Assembly (NCBI GenBank): GCA_910585545.1 | Contig: CAJUFN010000002.1 | Coordinates: 184,428-248,427, forward strand | Direction of reading: 5' to 3' | From: an uncultured Lachnospiraceae bacterium | Lineage (GTDB): Bacteria > Bacillota > Clostridia > Lachnospirales > Lachnospiraceae | Length of the DNA stretch: 64,000 bases | Shown: positions 1 to 8,505 of the stretch, piece by piece | Numbering within the stretch: position 1 is the first letter of the stretch | Layout: each line of letters begins with the position of its first letter | Notes under the pieces: generated by a model | What the model was told of the DNA's origin: nothing | The model's input: only the letters and a program-made list of their open reading frames with translations | Database searches by the model: none | Made by a program: the position numbers and the translations under genes

Positions 1-431
1 TCTAATTCCTGTCTTTTCAATGTCATTTTAATCTCATTCAGCCTCTCCTCGATCGGTTTTAGCTCCGTGATCAGATATACCGGATGTTCCGAATCCGAGA
101 TAATATTCTCAATACCATCTTCTACTTGCGTCAGGTACTTTGTCATCCTCGAGAGCGCCACATAAAAAAACAAAGCAAACAACAAAAGAAAACCTACTAC
201 TACAAAAAACTGCTTATTTCCGCCAATCAGTCTCCAGTACCAGCGTATTGCTGTCTGCTCTTCCACATTGAATTTCATAATAAAATTTACAAACATCCTT
301 GTAAAACGATCGTTGTAAGTCCCATCAACGACATATTCCATCAGAAGTCCTCCGGCAAGAACGGTAAGCGCCGTGACAAACACTGTCTGCAAAAGGATAC
401 TTAATTTTAATTTACGATAATTATTCTTCAA
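1..431 (-). CDS. VanS-like sensor histidine kinase (partial, N-terminal part)
   Basis: The visible 143 codons read from a TTG start at 431 that overlaps the end of the upstream response regulator by 11 bases, so the two are translationally coupled. The product has a first membrane segment at about residues 9-30, a short extracytoplasmic loop with a VDGTYNDRF stretch, a second membrane segment at about 76-96, and the start of a HAMP-type linker (around ELKPIEERLNEIK). This matches the topology of VanS-type kinases, which sense an envelope signal and phosphorylate VanR. The catalytic part, including the H box, lies outside the window, so activity cannot be judged. The assignment rests mainly on the partner regulator. 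Confidence 0.8.
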   Translation of the reverse strand, partial: MKNNYRKLKLSILLQTVFVTALTVLAGGLLMEYVVDGTYNDRFTRMFVNFIMKFNVEEQTAIRWYWRLIGGNKQFFVVVGFLLLFALFFYVALSRMTKYLTQVEDGIENIISDSEHPVYLITELKPIEERLNEIKMTLKRQEL

Positions 432-1113
432 CCTTATACCCTACTCCCCAAACGGTCTTAATAAAATCTGATTTCCCAGTTGGTCCACTCATCTTCTCCC
501 GCAGATGCCGGATATGGACCATCACTGTATTATTACTGTTCTTATAATATTGCTCATGCCATACTTTTTCAAATAATTCCTCTGAGCTTATGACCTTTCC
601 ACGATTCTCACATAACAACCACAAAATATCGAATTCCGTAGGTGTCAGCGTCAACGGCTTTTCATTATATGTACACTCGTGGGAATTACGATCCAGAACC
701 AAACCAGCAAAGTCTATGATATCCCCCATCTGTTTTGTCCCTTCGTTATACTGCGTGTAACGGCGAAGCTGGGCCTTTACACGTGCCACTAACTCCAATG
801 GATTGAACGGTTTTGGAATATAATCGTCTGCTCCCAGCGTCAATCCGGTAATCTTATCCATGTATTCCGCCTTCGCAGTCAGCATCATTACCGGAAACGT
901 ATATTTCTCGCGAATTTTTTTCAAAATATCAAACCCGTTCACATCCGGCAGCATGACATCCAAAATCGCCAGGTCAATCCTTACATTTTCAATACAATTC
1001 AAGGCCTCTTTTCCTGTATAAAATGTAAACACTTTATACTGATCATTCTGCAGATACAGTTCTATAACATCTGCAATTTCCTTTTCATCATCCACTACCA
1101 AAATATGCTGCAT
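421..1113 (-). CDS. VanR-like OmpR-family response regulator
   Basis: The product is a two-domain response regulator of about 230 residues. The receiver domain shows the acidic pair D8-D9, the phospho-acceptor D52 in LDVMLPD, T79 and K101 in the IPKPF motif. A winged-helix DNA-binding domain follows, with TPTEFDILWLLCENRGKVIS, the SNNTVMVHIRHLREK recognition region and the terminal TVWGVGYK. It closely resembles VanR of vancomycin-resistance clusters, but VanR-like pairs also occur without resistance genes and no van ligase is visible here. I choose ATG at 1113 because an AGGAGG sequence lies six bases upstream; the GTG at 1119 abuts that site. Its kinase overlaps it downstream. The asnS terminator lies directly upstream, leaving almost no room for a separate promoter. 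Confidence 0.9.
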   Translation of the reverse strand: MQHILVVDDEKEIADVIELYLQNDQYKVFTFYTGKEALNCIENVRIDLAILDVMLPDVNGFDILKKIREKYTFPVMMLTAKAEYMDKITGLTLGADDYIPKPFNPLELVARVKAQLRRYTQYNEGTKQMGDIIDFAGLVLDRNSHECTYNEKPLTLTPTEFDILWLLCENRGKVISSEELFEKVWHEQYYKNSNNTVMVHIRHLREKMSGPTGKSDFIKTVWGVGYKVEE

Positions 1114-1130
1114 ACTCACCCTCCTTATAA

Positions 1131-1170
1131 AATAACAAAAGGCGCCAGAGTTCCCTTATTCCCTGACGCC
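1131..1170 (-). terminator. Rho-independent terminator of asnS
   Basis: On the minus strand GGCGTCAG pairs with CTGGCGCC around a 14-base loop and is followed by a T-rich tract (TTTTGTTATTTT). It sits ten bases after the asnS stop codon and just upstream of the VanR-like gene. Confidence 0.75.
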
Positions 1171-1179
1171 GTACCATTT

Positions 1180-2571
1180 TTATAACTCGCAGTTATTCAC
1201 TGTTCTTGGGAATGGAATTACGTCACGAATATTGGACATACCTGTAAGATACATCACACATCTTTCAAATCCCAAGCCAAAACCTGCATGTCTTGTAGAA
1301 CCATATTTACGAAGATCCAGATAAAATTCATAATCATCTGGGTTCAAATTCATCTCATTCATACGTTTCAGAAGCTTTTCGTAATCATCTTCCCTCTGAC
1401 TTCCGCCGATAATCTCACCAATTCCAGGAACCAGACAATCCACTGCTGCTACTGTTTTATTATCTTCATTCATCTTCATATAAAATGCTTTGATATCCTT
1501 TGGATAATCAGTTACAAACACCGGACGTTTGAATATCTCCTCAGTCAGATAACGCTCATGTTCCGTCTGCAGATCACAGCCCCATGTCACTTTATAATCA
1601 AACTTGTCATTATTCTTTGAAAGAATATCGATTGCCTCTGTATAAGTTACCTTTGCAAAATCTGAATTCACGACATTATTCAGTCTTTCTATCAATCCTT
1701 TGTCTACGAAGGAATTAAAGAAATTCATCTCTTCCGGCGCATGCTCCATCACATAGCGAATCACATATTTTAACATACTTTCCGCCAGAATCATATTGTC
1801 TTCCAAGTCTGCAAACGCGATTTCCGGCTCAATCATCCAGAACTCTGCCGCGTGTCTTGTTGTATTGGAATTCTCTGCACGGAAAGTCGGACCAAATGTA
1901 TAAATATTACGGAATGCCTGAGCATATGTCTCTCCGTTAAGCTGGCCGCTTACCGTAAGACTTGTCTCTTTATTAAAGAAATCTTTTGTATAATCCACAC
2001 TGCCATCATCATTCTTTGGCAAATCTTCCATATCAAGCGTCGTTACACGGAACATTTCTCCTGCACCTTCACAGTCACTTCCTGTAATCAATGGTGTATG
2101 CACATACACAAATCCTCTCTCCTGGAAGAACTTGTGAATCGCATATGCACAAAGAGAACGTACGCGGAATACTGCCTGAAATGTATTCGTTCTCGGACGC
2201 AGATGTGCAATCGTTCTTAAATATTCGAAGCTATGACGCTTTTTCTGAAGCGGATATTCCGGCGCAGACGCTCCTTCGATCACGATCTCATCTGCCTGGA
2301 TCTCAAATGGCTGTTTTGCCTGCGGAGTTGCCACAAGCGTACCAGTCACAATAATCGCTGCTCCTACATTTAACTTAGAAACCTCTGCAAAATTCTCCAT
2401 AGCATCATGATACACTACCTGAAGCGCCTCGAAAAAAGAACCGTCATTCACTACGATAAATCCAAATGTTTTGGAATCACGAATACTTCTCACCCAGCCT
2501 CCGATAGTGATTTTTTTATCTAAATATGCATCTTTATTTCTATAAAGTTCTTTCACTGTTGTGAATTCCAT
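1180..2571 (-). CDS. asnS: asparaginyl-tRNA synthetase
   Basis: Class II aminoacyl-tRNA synthetase that charges tRNA-Asn with asparagine in the cytoplasm. An N-terminal OB-fold anticodon-binding domain (about residues 10-100, with ITIGGWVRSIRDSKTFGFI) is followed by the catalytic core. Motif 2 is visible as FRAENSNTTRHAAEFWM and motif 3 as GFGLGFERCVMYLTGM near the C terminus. The ATG at 2571 gives 463 residues, the normal family length, with a GAGGAG site eight bases upstream; a GTG three codons earlier is less well placed. It appears monocistronic, with its own terminator downstream. Confidence 0.97.
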   Translation of the reverse strand: MEFTTVKELYRNKDAYLDKKITIGGWVRSIRDSKTFGFIVVNDGSFFEALQVVYHDAMENFAEVSKLNVGAAIIVTGTLVATPQAKQPFEIQADEIVIEGASAPEYPLQKKRHSFEYLRTIAHLRPRTNTFQAVFRVRSLCAYAIHKFFQERGFVYVHTPLITGSDCEGAGEMFRVTTLDMEDLPKNDDGSVDYTKDFFNKETSLTVSGQLNGETYAQAFRNIYTFGPTFRAENSNTTRHAAEFWMIEPEIAFADLEDNMILAESMLKYVIRYVMEHAPEEMNFFNSFVDKGLIERLNNVVNSDFAKVTYTEAIDILSKNNDKFDYKVTWGCDLQTEHERYLTEEIFKRPVFVTDYPKDIKAFYMKMNEDNKTVAAVDCLVPGIGEIIGGSQREDDYEKLLKRMNEMNLNPDDYEFYLDLRKYGSTRHAGFGLGFERCVMYLTGMSNIRDVIPFPRTVNNCEL

Positions 2572-2714
2572 TCTGCTCACTCCTCTTCGATAATTTTACC
2601 ATACCAGTATATTATATCATACTCTGTCTGTTTTACACCATCCTTTTTTCAAGATTCTTCCAAGACAAAGGATTATTTGACAACCGCAAAGATTCTGAAT
2701 ATAGTAACAAGATA

Positions 2715-2743
2715 TTGAATAGTTAAAACTCTTATGTTATGCT
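2715..2743 (+). promoter_or_regulatory. promoter of the holin-like toxin gene
   Basis: A -35 hexamer TTGAAT (2715-2720) and a -10 hexamer TATGCT (2738-2743) are separated by exactly 17 bases. Transcription would begin near 2750, leaving a leader of about 60 bases before the toxin ATG. Confidence 0.6.
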
Positions 2744-2808
2744 ATCTATAGAACAATCGTGTTACAGGGTGGATGACTTCTATTCTACATAGAATGGGGG
2801 TGGTGCTG

Positions 2809-2901
2809 ATGGATAAAAAACCTTTTGACTTCAAAGATTTGATGGCTTTTGGAATGTTCATTCTTGCATTGCTGACATTCGTTTTTGCGTTTATCAGATA
2901 A
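2809..2901 (+). CDS. putative holin-like toxin (type I toxin-antitoxin)
   Basis: This small gene encodes 30 residues: a short charged N terminus (MDKKPFDFKD), then LMAFGMFILALLTFVFAFIR, one hydrophobic helix ending in arginine. The LM-x-FGMFI-x-x-LLTF pattern is typical of the putative holin-like toxin family of Firmicutes, small membrane-damaging peptides held in check by an antisense RNA. A GGGGGTGG ribosome site lies a few bases before the ATG at 2809; in-frame starts at 2794 and 2803 are possible but lie in or before that site. A hairpin terminator follows 19 bases after the stop, and a convergent promoter lies beyond it, which together make the expected toxin/antitoxin arrangement. Confidence 0.72.
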   Translation: MDKKPFDFKDLMAFGMFILALLTFVFAFIR

Positions 2902-2915
2902 TGTTTTCAGCATAG

Positions 2916-2999
2916 CAAAACCGCCCTTGTACTTTGACGAGTAAGGGCGGTCTAATACTTAACTTATTAGTCAACCACTTTCGCGGTTGTTCTTTTTGT
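2916..2999 (-). ncRNA. candidate antisense antitoxin RNA
   Basis: A near-consensus promoter at 3006-3034 should start a minus-strand transcript near 2999. The RNA would be about 80 bases: a 5' hairpin (AACCGCGAAAGTGGTT), an A/T-rich linker and the terminator hairpin at 2920-2951. It is convergent with the toxin mRNA and complementary to its 3' end, like RatA relative to TxpA in Bacillus subtilis. No open reading frame of note lies inside it. The ends are inferred from promoter and terminator positions. Confidence 0.62.
2920..2951. terminator. bidirectional hairpin shared by toxin mRNA and antitoxin RNA
   Basis: ACCGCCCTT (2920-2928) pairs perfectly with AAGGGCGGT (2943-2951) around a 14-base loop. 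T residues follow on the minus strand (GGTTTTGC), so it is best as terminator of the antisense RNA. It also lies where the toxin transcript should end, so the two RNAs would share this complementary segment. Confidence 0.7.
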
Positions 3000-3005
3000 A
3001 TCTCT

Positions 3006-3034
3006 ACTATAGCATATCTGATACTAGGATTCAA
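3006..3034 (-). promoter_or_regulatory. promoter of the antisense RNA
   Basis: On the minus strand TTGAAT (3034-3029) and TATAGT (3011-3006) are 17 bases apart. The -35 hexamer is identical to that of the toxin promoter. Confidence 0.65.
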
Positions 3035-3078
3035 GGACGACTTCAAAATTCATCTTCAGCGCACTCATGCGTCAGAAC

Positions 3079-5583
3079 TTATCTTACATATCCGACCATA
3101 ACCTTCCCGCCGTCTGCACACATCTCCTTTACTCTATCCCAAAAGACCGTCTTTTTACTTTCATCTGCCGGATTCACGTAGGTGACATATCCTTGATCAT
3201 AGCCGACAAGCAATATCGCATTCTCATGATCGGTAAATGCAATCACCGGTGTCCCTCGTCCTATGATATAAAGAATCTGCTCTATCTCACATCCGGTCAG
3301 ATCAACTGCCTCTCCACCCGAATACGTATCAATAATCTCCAGCACCGATTTCCCGGATGCTCTCTCTTCACTTACATCGACATTGGCCCCCGCCATATCC
3401 ATCATTTTTTGCACGCAGGCAGCCAGTGTACTTTCCCCTTTTGCAACACCAAATTTTTCTGCACCCTTAATCTCATAACGCAGTGCACGATTTCCTCTCT
3501 CCCACACATACGCCTGTCCGGACGAAACTACAACACCTGATATCCCGTCTGCGGCTATGATCGCCTCTCCGGCTTTCTCATAGATTCCTCTTAACTCTCC
3601 GGCTTTGTATACATAACATCTATCTTTCTCAGGTTTCATATCAAATGTAATCTGTATTGGTTCTTCAAACAACGCAGATTTTAAATTCAAAAACTTCGGG
3701 TTCTTATTATTAATATAATCTTTGTACTGCAAACGCATCTGCTTTCCTTTTCCTGCTGTTGCGTACGATCCTAGCCCAATCTTTCCCAGTTCTTTCTCTT
3801 CATTATTCGTGATATATTCCGGTTCGATATCGGTATAGATGTCGCCTTCCTTTTTTACCCGATTGAGTATCACCTGATTGCCTTCTATTGATATGTCCAG
3901 TACATATCCATTTTGAGGATAATATATTTTTACAGGCTTTCCCTTTGTATTTAAAATATTCACCTGATGCATCGGATATACGACTTCTCCCGATACATTT
4001 TTCCCCTGTTCTTCTGCTTTCGCGTAACCGCAGATAAGATCATTAAAAATGAACCCAAGCGGCCGAATATATGTACCTTCTTCCGCTTCCACAACATATT
4101 CCTTACCATTTCTCAGATTAAGTACCGCGATCTTTGTTGCGTCATAAAGACCGCCATCTTTCTGGTATGCAAAAAGATGCCCATCCTCGGATGCCATATA
4201 TTGTCCATTCTCCATCTTCTCTACAATGATCCTTTTTTCGCCATTCTCCAGCTGAATCTCATAAAGACTTCCATAAAGCATCATATACAAGTTGTTTTGC
4301 TTATCACTATAATACATAAGCTTCCCAAGGCTATCCTTCGTAAATGCATATGATTTGCTGCTTGGGATAAAGGCTTCTTCTTTGATAAACTTCCTGTCCA
4401 CATCATAACGATAGATCGCAACGCCTACCAATCCCTCGTTCCTTCCCCGATTCATATATCCGATCACAGCGAATGTCACACTTCCATCCTCGCTCATAGA
4501 AATCAACTGTACCGCGTGTTGGTCATAGCGATTGCGGATATCATTCCCCTCGGCATCGGCAAAACTAAAAATGCGGGAAAATATATTCGTTTCCTTATTG
4601 TAACTCCACACTTCCCTTTCTTGTACAAAGGAAACGATGGTTCCTTTCTCATTCGCCAAGTATTCTATCTGCTCCGGTGCAAGTCCTAGATTAATCCCCT
4701 CATGATCCAGCGCCTGACTGTTATTGTCAAATACCTGATTCATCACTCTGTCATAATCTGCAAGCTCCACCTCTTCTTTGACATGCTGCACTCGGAAAAA
4801 TTCTTTTACATTATATAGTTCTTCCTCCTCCTGCATCTTGCACACTACCTGATAACACATCACGATACAATGATAATTTTCATTGCTTTCCTGAATATTA
4901 TATGTAATCTCACCTTTTACCTTTGGTTCCAGGTCTGCCCACTGTACATACTCCAAACCAGAATTCTTCGTGATATGCCTAAGCGTAGAGAAATCTGATG
5001 TACGATTCGACTCTGCTTTGAGCAGCATCTTGCATTCATCTGATTTTGCCATCGCTTTCTCATGAAAGTCTCTGGCAAACGCCACACTTTCCTTTGCCTG
5101 AACCTCATTGCCCTGTGTAATCCTCGTATAATAGGAAATCTTTCCGGCCTCTTTTGTCTGCAGAGAAATTTTCAAAGCAGCTTCTTTGTTTTCTTCCAAT
5201 GCTTTGGATACATCTATTTTTACTCCCTGTTTGATATCCTCTTCTTTTCCTTTGACAAGTAATTCCTGTCCGTCTAATGTAAACGTCTCATAAGAAAGAG
5301 ATTTTATTTTCTGTCCGAAAGCGTCCACCGCCACTTCCAAAAAACCATCGTGAACCGGTGTTATCGTGTCACGCATGGTTGCTATCTCCATCTCCTTTTT
5401 ATATCCGGCAAGTGGATTGACCTCATAGCCCTCCATCACAAATGAAATACGCGGCAATGTCGCAGATCCTATATCTGCAGTCATATTTGCCGCATATCCT
5501 TTATTGGTAAGAAAACTAAATACTACTACCGCCGTAATAAAAATCACCATAAGTATACTGATTCTGATTACTCTCTTTTTCAT
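3079..5583 (-). CDS. membrane-anchored extracytoplasmic protein with degenerate C39-like C-terminal domain
   Basis: An 834-residue protein of unknown function. Residues 1-32 form a basic start plus one hydrophobic segment (VIRISILMVIFITAVVVFSFL), so the bulk should lie outside the membrane. The middle (about 330-680) contains repeated short beta-strand units resembling a propeller-like read-out fold (EVWSYNKETNIFSRIFSF, GSLYEIQLENGEKRII). The last 90 residues resemble a C39/papain-like domain: LLVGYDQGYVTYVNPAD aligns with the catalytic His/Asn block of C39 peptidases, but asparagine stands where the catalytic histidine is expected. It lies 14 bases after the methyltransferase gene and is probably co-transcribed with it. 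I see no closer family match. Confidence 0.75.
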   Translation of the reverse strand: MKKRVIRISILMVIFITAVVVFSFLTNKGYAANMTADIGSATLPRISFVMEGYEVNPLAGYKKEMEIATMRDTITPVHDGFLEVAVDAFGQKIKSLSYETFTLDGQELLVKGKEEDIKQGVKIDVSKALEENKEAALKISLQTKEAGKISYYTRITQGNEVQAKESVAFARDFHEKAMAKSDECKMLLKAESNRTSDFSTLRHITKNSGLEYVQWADLEPKVKGEITYNIQESNENYHCIVMCYQVVCKMQEEEELYNVKEFFRVQHVKEEVELADYDRVMNQVFDNNSQALDHEGINLGLAPEQIEYLANEKGTIVSFVQEREVWSYNKETNIFSRIFSFADAEGNDIRNRYDQHAVQLISMSEDGSVTFAVIGYMNRGRNEGLVGVAIYRYDVDRKFIKEEAFIPSSKSYAFTKDSLGKLMYYSDKQNNLYMMLYGSLYEIQLENGEKRIIVEKMENGQYMASEDGHLFAYQKDGGLYDATKIAVLNLRNGKEYVVEAEEGTYIRPLGFIFNDLICGYAKAEEQGKNVSGEVVYPMHQVNILNTKGKPVKIYYPQNGYVLDISIEGNQVILNRVKKEGDIYTDIEPEYITNNEEKELGKIGLGSYATAGKGKQMRLQYKDYINNKNPKFLNLKSALFEEPIQITFDMKPEKDRCYVYKAGELRGIYEKAGEAIIAADGISGVVVSSGQAYVWERGNRALRYEIKGAEKFGVAKGESTLAACVQKMMDMAGANVDVSEERASGKSVLEIIDTYSGGEAVDLTGCEIEQILYIIGRGTPVIAFTDHENAILLVGYDQGYVTYVNPADESKKTVFWDRVKEMCADGGKVMVGYVR

Positions 5584-5597
5584 CTGCCTACCCCTCT

Positions 5598-6761
5598 TTA
5601 TGTTTCCCTGACATCTTCCTTATATTCGGTCAGAAGGCGCCCTATCGTTGGCTGCACATGCAAAAATTCCTCACATGGCTTTGTCATATCTGACGTCTTT
5701 TTCTTCTTTTCATTTCTTACTGCACGAATCAAAATATTCTTCGGCGTATGCTCCATATCAATGAATTCCAGAACCTGCACGTCATATCCTTCCTGCTCCA
5801 AATACTGTGCACGCAATCCATCCGTCACAAGCGCAGCCATACGCTCTTTCAAAAGTCCATACTTCATGATCGGCGATAAGATGTCATTCTCCATCTGGCC
5901 ATTGAGCTCATGCTGACAGCACGGAACCGAAAGAATCACATCCGCCTTCCATCCCACCGCCTTTGCCAGCGCATAATCCGTCGCCGTATCACACGCATGT
6001 AATGTCACAACCATATCGACCTTACTGACACCTTCATACTCTGCAATATCACCTTCCAAAAACTGAATCTTTTTATATCCATATTTTCCCGCCAGCCCAT
6101 TACAATACTGGATCACATCTTTTTTCAAGTCCAATCCGATAATTCGAATATCGTACCCTTTCAATTCATGCAAATAATAATACATTGCAAATGTAAGATA
6201 CGACTTTCCGCAGCCAAAGTCAAGAATCGTAGTCTCTTTTTCTTTTTTTAATTGTGGCAGAATATCTTCTATAAACTCGAGAAAACGATTAATCTGACGA
6301 AATTTGTCAAATTTTGCTCTGACAATCTTTCCTTCCTCGGTCATAACCCCCAAATCCTGCAAAAATGGAACCACAATTCCCTCTTCCAGAATATACTGCT
6401 TTTTTCGATTATGTGATAGGTCTGCCGTTTTTTCACGATTTTTCTGCGTTTTCTTTTTTATTGTCACTTTTCCTTTTTTACTAACCAGAACAAGCGCCGT
6501 ATGGCGCTTTGTTTCAATCTGCATCTGACGCATCCTTGTCATATATTCCATCAGACTTTCGCATATCTTATCTTCTTTACAGTTCACATGAAATGCCTGA
6601 TTATTCCGGAATTCTTCACACTGGAACACCATTTCGCCCTTCATAAGAACCGGGCGCACCTTTACCTTTTGTATTCCCTCTTTGTCTTTTGGATTACTTA
6701 AGACCGCGTTTATAAGCTCCTTATTTATGCACGACTCCAGTAACTCTCTTAACTGCTCCAT
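5598..6761 (-). CDS. class I SAM-dependent methyltransferase
   Basis: A 387-residue cytoplasmic protein with a Rossmann-type methyltransferase domain in its second half. The SAM-binding motif I is TTILDFGCGKSYLTFAMYYY near residue 180, followed by an acidic motif II (IIGLDLKK) and a VVTLHACDTATDYAL motif. The pair HACDT and SVPCCQHEL is characteristic of the Methyltransf_32 (GSTCD-like) group, whose substrate is generally unknown; an RNA substrate is possible but not shown. The first 170 residues carry no domain I recognise. A GAGGGAG site precedes the ATG. It lies between the sugar-binding lipoprotein gene and the large anchored protein gene, with short gaps. Confidence 0.85.
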   Translation of the reverse strand: MEQLRELLESCINKELINAVLSNPKDKEGIQKVKVRPVLMKGEMVFQCEEFRNNQAFHVNCKEDKICESLMEYMTRMRQMQIETKRHTALVLVSKKGKVTIKKKTQKNREKTADLSHNRKKQYILEEGIVVPFLQDLGVMTEEGKIVRAKFDKFRQINRFLEFIEDILPQLKKEKETTILDFGCGKSYLTFAMYYYLHELKGYDIRIIGLDLKKDVIQYCNGLAGKYGYKKIQFLEGDIAEYEGVSKVDMVVTLHACDTATDYALAKAVGWKADVILSVPCCQHELNGQMENDILSPIMKYGLLKERMAALVTDGLRAQYLEQEGYDVQVLEFIDMEHTPKNILIRAVRNEKKKKTSDMTKPCEEFLHVQPTIGRLLTEYKEDVRET

Positions 6762-6785
6762 ATTACTCCCTCATAATTTCACTCT

Positions 6786-8003
6786 CTAGTACAGCATCTT
6801 CTGTATTGTCTTTTTTTCCATATTATCTTTCGTGACCCACGTATATCCACTATCGATCACTGCTTCATTTCCCATCACCAGAATCGCCCTGGCAGCTGCC
6901 ACTACCGTTGCGTATCCCATCGCATATGGATTCTGGATAATCACTCCGACCACCTGTTCATTTTCCAACATGGAGAGTTCTTTCTGACTCGCGTCAAATC
7001 CTACTACTTTAAGTGCTTTCATCGCTTCACTGGCATCTTCTTGCTCAAGTACCTCTAAAATCAGCTTCGTTGTCTCGGCGGAAGTCGCAAAGATTCCTTT
7101 CGCCTGCGGATGCTGCTCCAAGATGTATTTTATGACACTCTTGTCATCGATCGCCTCAACCCTCGCCGCGAACTCCGGATGTGAAGAATCAATGTCCGCT
7201 TCTGACAAAGGATTTTCTTCCTGCCACTGCTTTACAGCCATTTCCTGTTTGGTTTTTTCTAATTCATTCATGTGATACACATTATCTGCATTTTCTTCTT
7301 GATAATGCTGTGATATCTCTTTTTGAAACCCTGTTACCCTTGTCTGCAGTGATTCCGAAGAAGAATCCAGTGAAAATATAAGAATCTCACCATTTTCTTC
7401 TATCGCATCCGAAAGTTTTGCCGCCGCTGTTCTTGCTGCTGCTTCATTATCCGTCGAACATTTTGCAACGATTCCCTGATAATTTGTCCCTGAATCAAAT
7501 GCAACGATTGGAATCTCCTGGTCGGTAGCCGACTCAAACTGTACGGTACAAGACTGCACATCAATCAATGCGATTCCAATGGCGGATGGATACAGTGCTA
7601 ACTCTTCGTCTAAAATATAAATTTGACTTTCTGCATTATTTGCTTCTTCCGGCGCACTGTATACTACCTTTACTTTATCCGCTCCTTTATATCCAAGCAT
7701 CCTGTTAATATCCTCTTCGGCACGTTTTGCTCCTTCTTCCACTGCTTTCCAATACGCAAGAGAACCATTCGCCTTTCCGATCACGGATATATAAGTTCCT
7801 GGTTCCAGATCCAAGCCCTCTACATTACCATAAGCCATTGGTCTTAACATATCCAGATTACTCTGATGCTCATTTTTTTCTTTTCCTGATGTATTTATTA
7901 CATTCTTCTGTTCTTCGCCTTCGTTCATTTTCTTAGAAGTACATCCGGCAAAGAGAAGTGCTCCGCTTAAAATCACACAAAGAATTCTTCTTCCTTTTTT
8001 CAT
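6786..8003 (-). CDS. sugar ABC transporter substrate-binding lipoprotein
   Basis: The product has 405 residues from an ATG at 8003 preceded by GGAG; longer upstream reading is unlikely because it would place a cysteine-rich, unconserved stretch before a clear lipoprotein signal. The signal is a basic start, a hydrophobic core and the lipobox LFAGC, so the protein should be lipid-anchored outside the membrane. The rest is a type I periplasmic-binding fold of the ribose/galactose kind (Peripla_BP_4), with PIVAFDSGTNYQGIVAKCSTDN, a KGIFATSAETTKLILEVL block and VVGFDASQKELSMLENEQV. No permease or ATPase gene lies next to it, so it may serve a transporter elsewhere or act in signalling. Confidence 0.88.
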   Translation of the reverse strand: MKKGRRILCVILSGALLFAGCTSKKMNEGEEQKNVINTSGKEKNEHQSNLDMLRPMAYGNVEGLDLEPGTYISVIGKANGSLAYWKAVEEGAKRAEEDINRMLGYKGADKVKVVYSAPEEANNAESQIYILDEELALYPSAIGIALIDVQSCTVQFESATDQEIPIVAFDSGTNYQGIVAKCSTDNEAAARTAAAKLSDAIEENGEILIFSLDSSSESLQTRVTGFQKEISQHYQEENADNVYHMNELEKTKQEMAVKQWQEENPLSEADIDSSHPEFAARVEAIDDKSVIKYILEQHPQAKGIFATSAETTKLILEVLEQEDASEAMKALKVVGFDASQKELSMLENEQVVGVIIQNPYAMGYATVVAAARAILVMGNEAVIDSGYTWVTKDNMEKKTIQKMLY

Positions 8004-8258
8004 ATCTCCAACTCCCAATGTCTTTAAACTGCAATACTCATATACTATACACCAATTACATATGAAATTCATAAATTTTTTCTTAAATTTTTTCTAATAA
8101 TCTTTATCTTCCTTTTTCTTACAAGCATAATTAAAAACAGATTATCTCTTGTATATTTGAACTGTTTGTATTAAAATAAAACAAACGATATGGATTGGTC
8201 TTTATACTTTCTGTTATCGCGAACACGGGGACTACCCAGAAAAAGGAGGATACATACC

Positions 8259-8429
8259 ATGGCACACGTAATTAGTGATGAATGTGTAAGCTGCGGCGCT
8301 TGCGAAGCTGAGTGTCCAGTTGGTGCTATCAGCCAGGGATCTGAGCATTATGAGATTGATGCTGATGCTTGTGTTGATTGTGGTGCTTGTGCAGCACAGT
8401 GCCCAACAGGAGCAATTTCTGCTGAATAA
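8259..8429 (+). CDS. 2[4Fe-4S] ferredoxin
   Basis: A 56-residue bacterial ferredoxin that carries low-potential electrons in the cytoplasm of anaerobes. Two cluster-binding motifs are intact: CVSCGACEAECP and CVDCGACAAQCP, each C-x2-C-x2-C-x3-CP, related by internal duplication. The ATG at 8259 has a strong AAAGGAGG site eight bases upstream; reading from further upstream would add an unrelated tail. A possible promoter TTGTAT/TATGGA (8166-8194, 17-base spacing) lies upstream and a strong terminator follows, so the gene is monocistronic. Confidence 0.96.
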   Translation: MAHVISDECVSCGACEAECPVGAISQGSEHYEIDADACVDCGACAAQCPTGAISAE

Positions 8430-8456
8430 TAAATAATTTGCAGATTAACTACATGC

Positions 8457-8492
8457 AAAGGGGGATTGCAGATGCAATTCCCCCTTTTTGTA
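8457..8492. terminator. bidirectional terminator after ferredoxin and MerR-type gene
   Basis: AAAGGGGGATTGCA pairs with TGCAATTCCCCCTTT around a short loop; T runs follow on both strands. It ends the ferredoxin transcript and the convergent MerR-type regulator transcript. Confidence 0.9.
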
Positions 8493-8505
8493 CCCTCATC
8501 TTCTA

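Noticed and set aside
84..404. Plus-strand open frame of 106 codons at the left edge
   Set aside because: It is antisense to the VanS-like kinase, has no ribosome site and shows no protein family features.
4917..5262. Open frames inside the 834-residue protein gene
   Set aside because: They are shadows of the long gene; codon use and lack of start signals argue against them.
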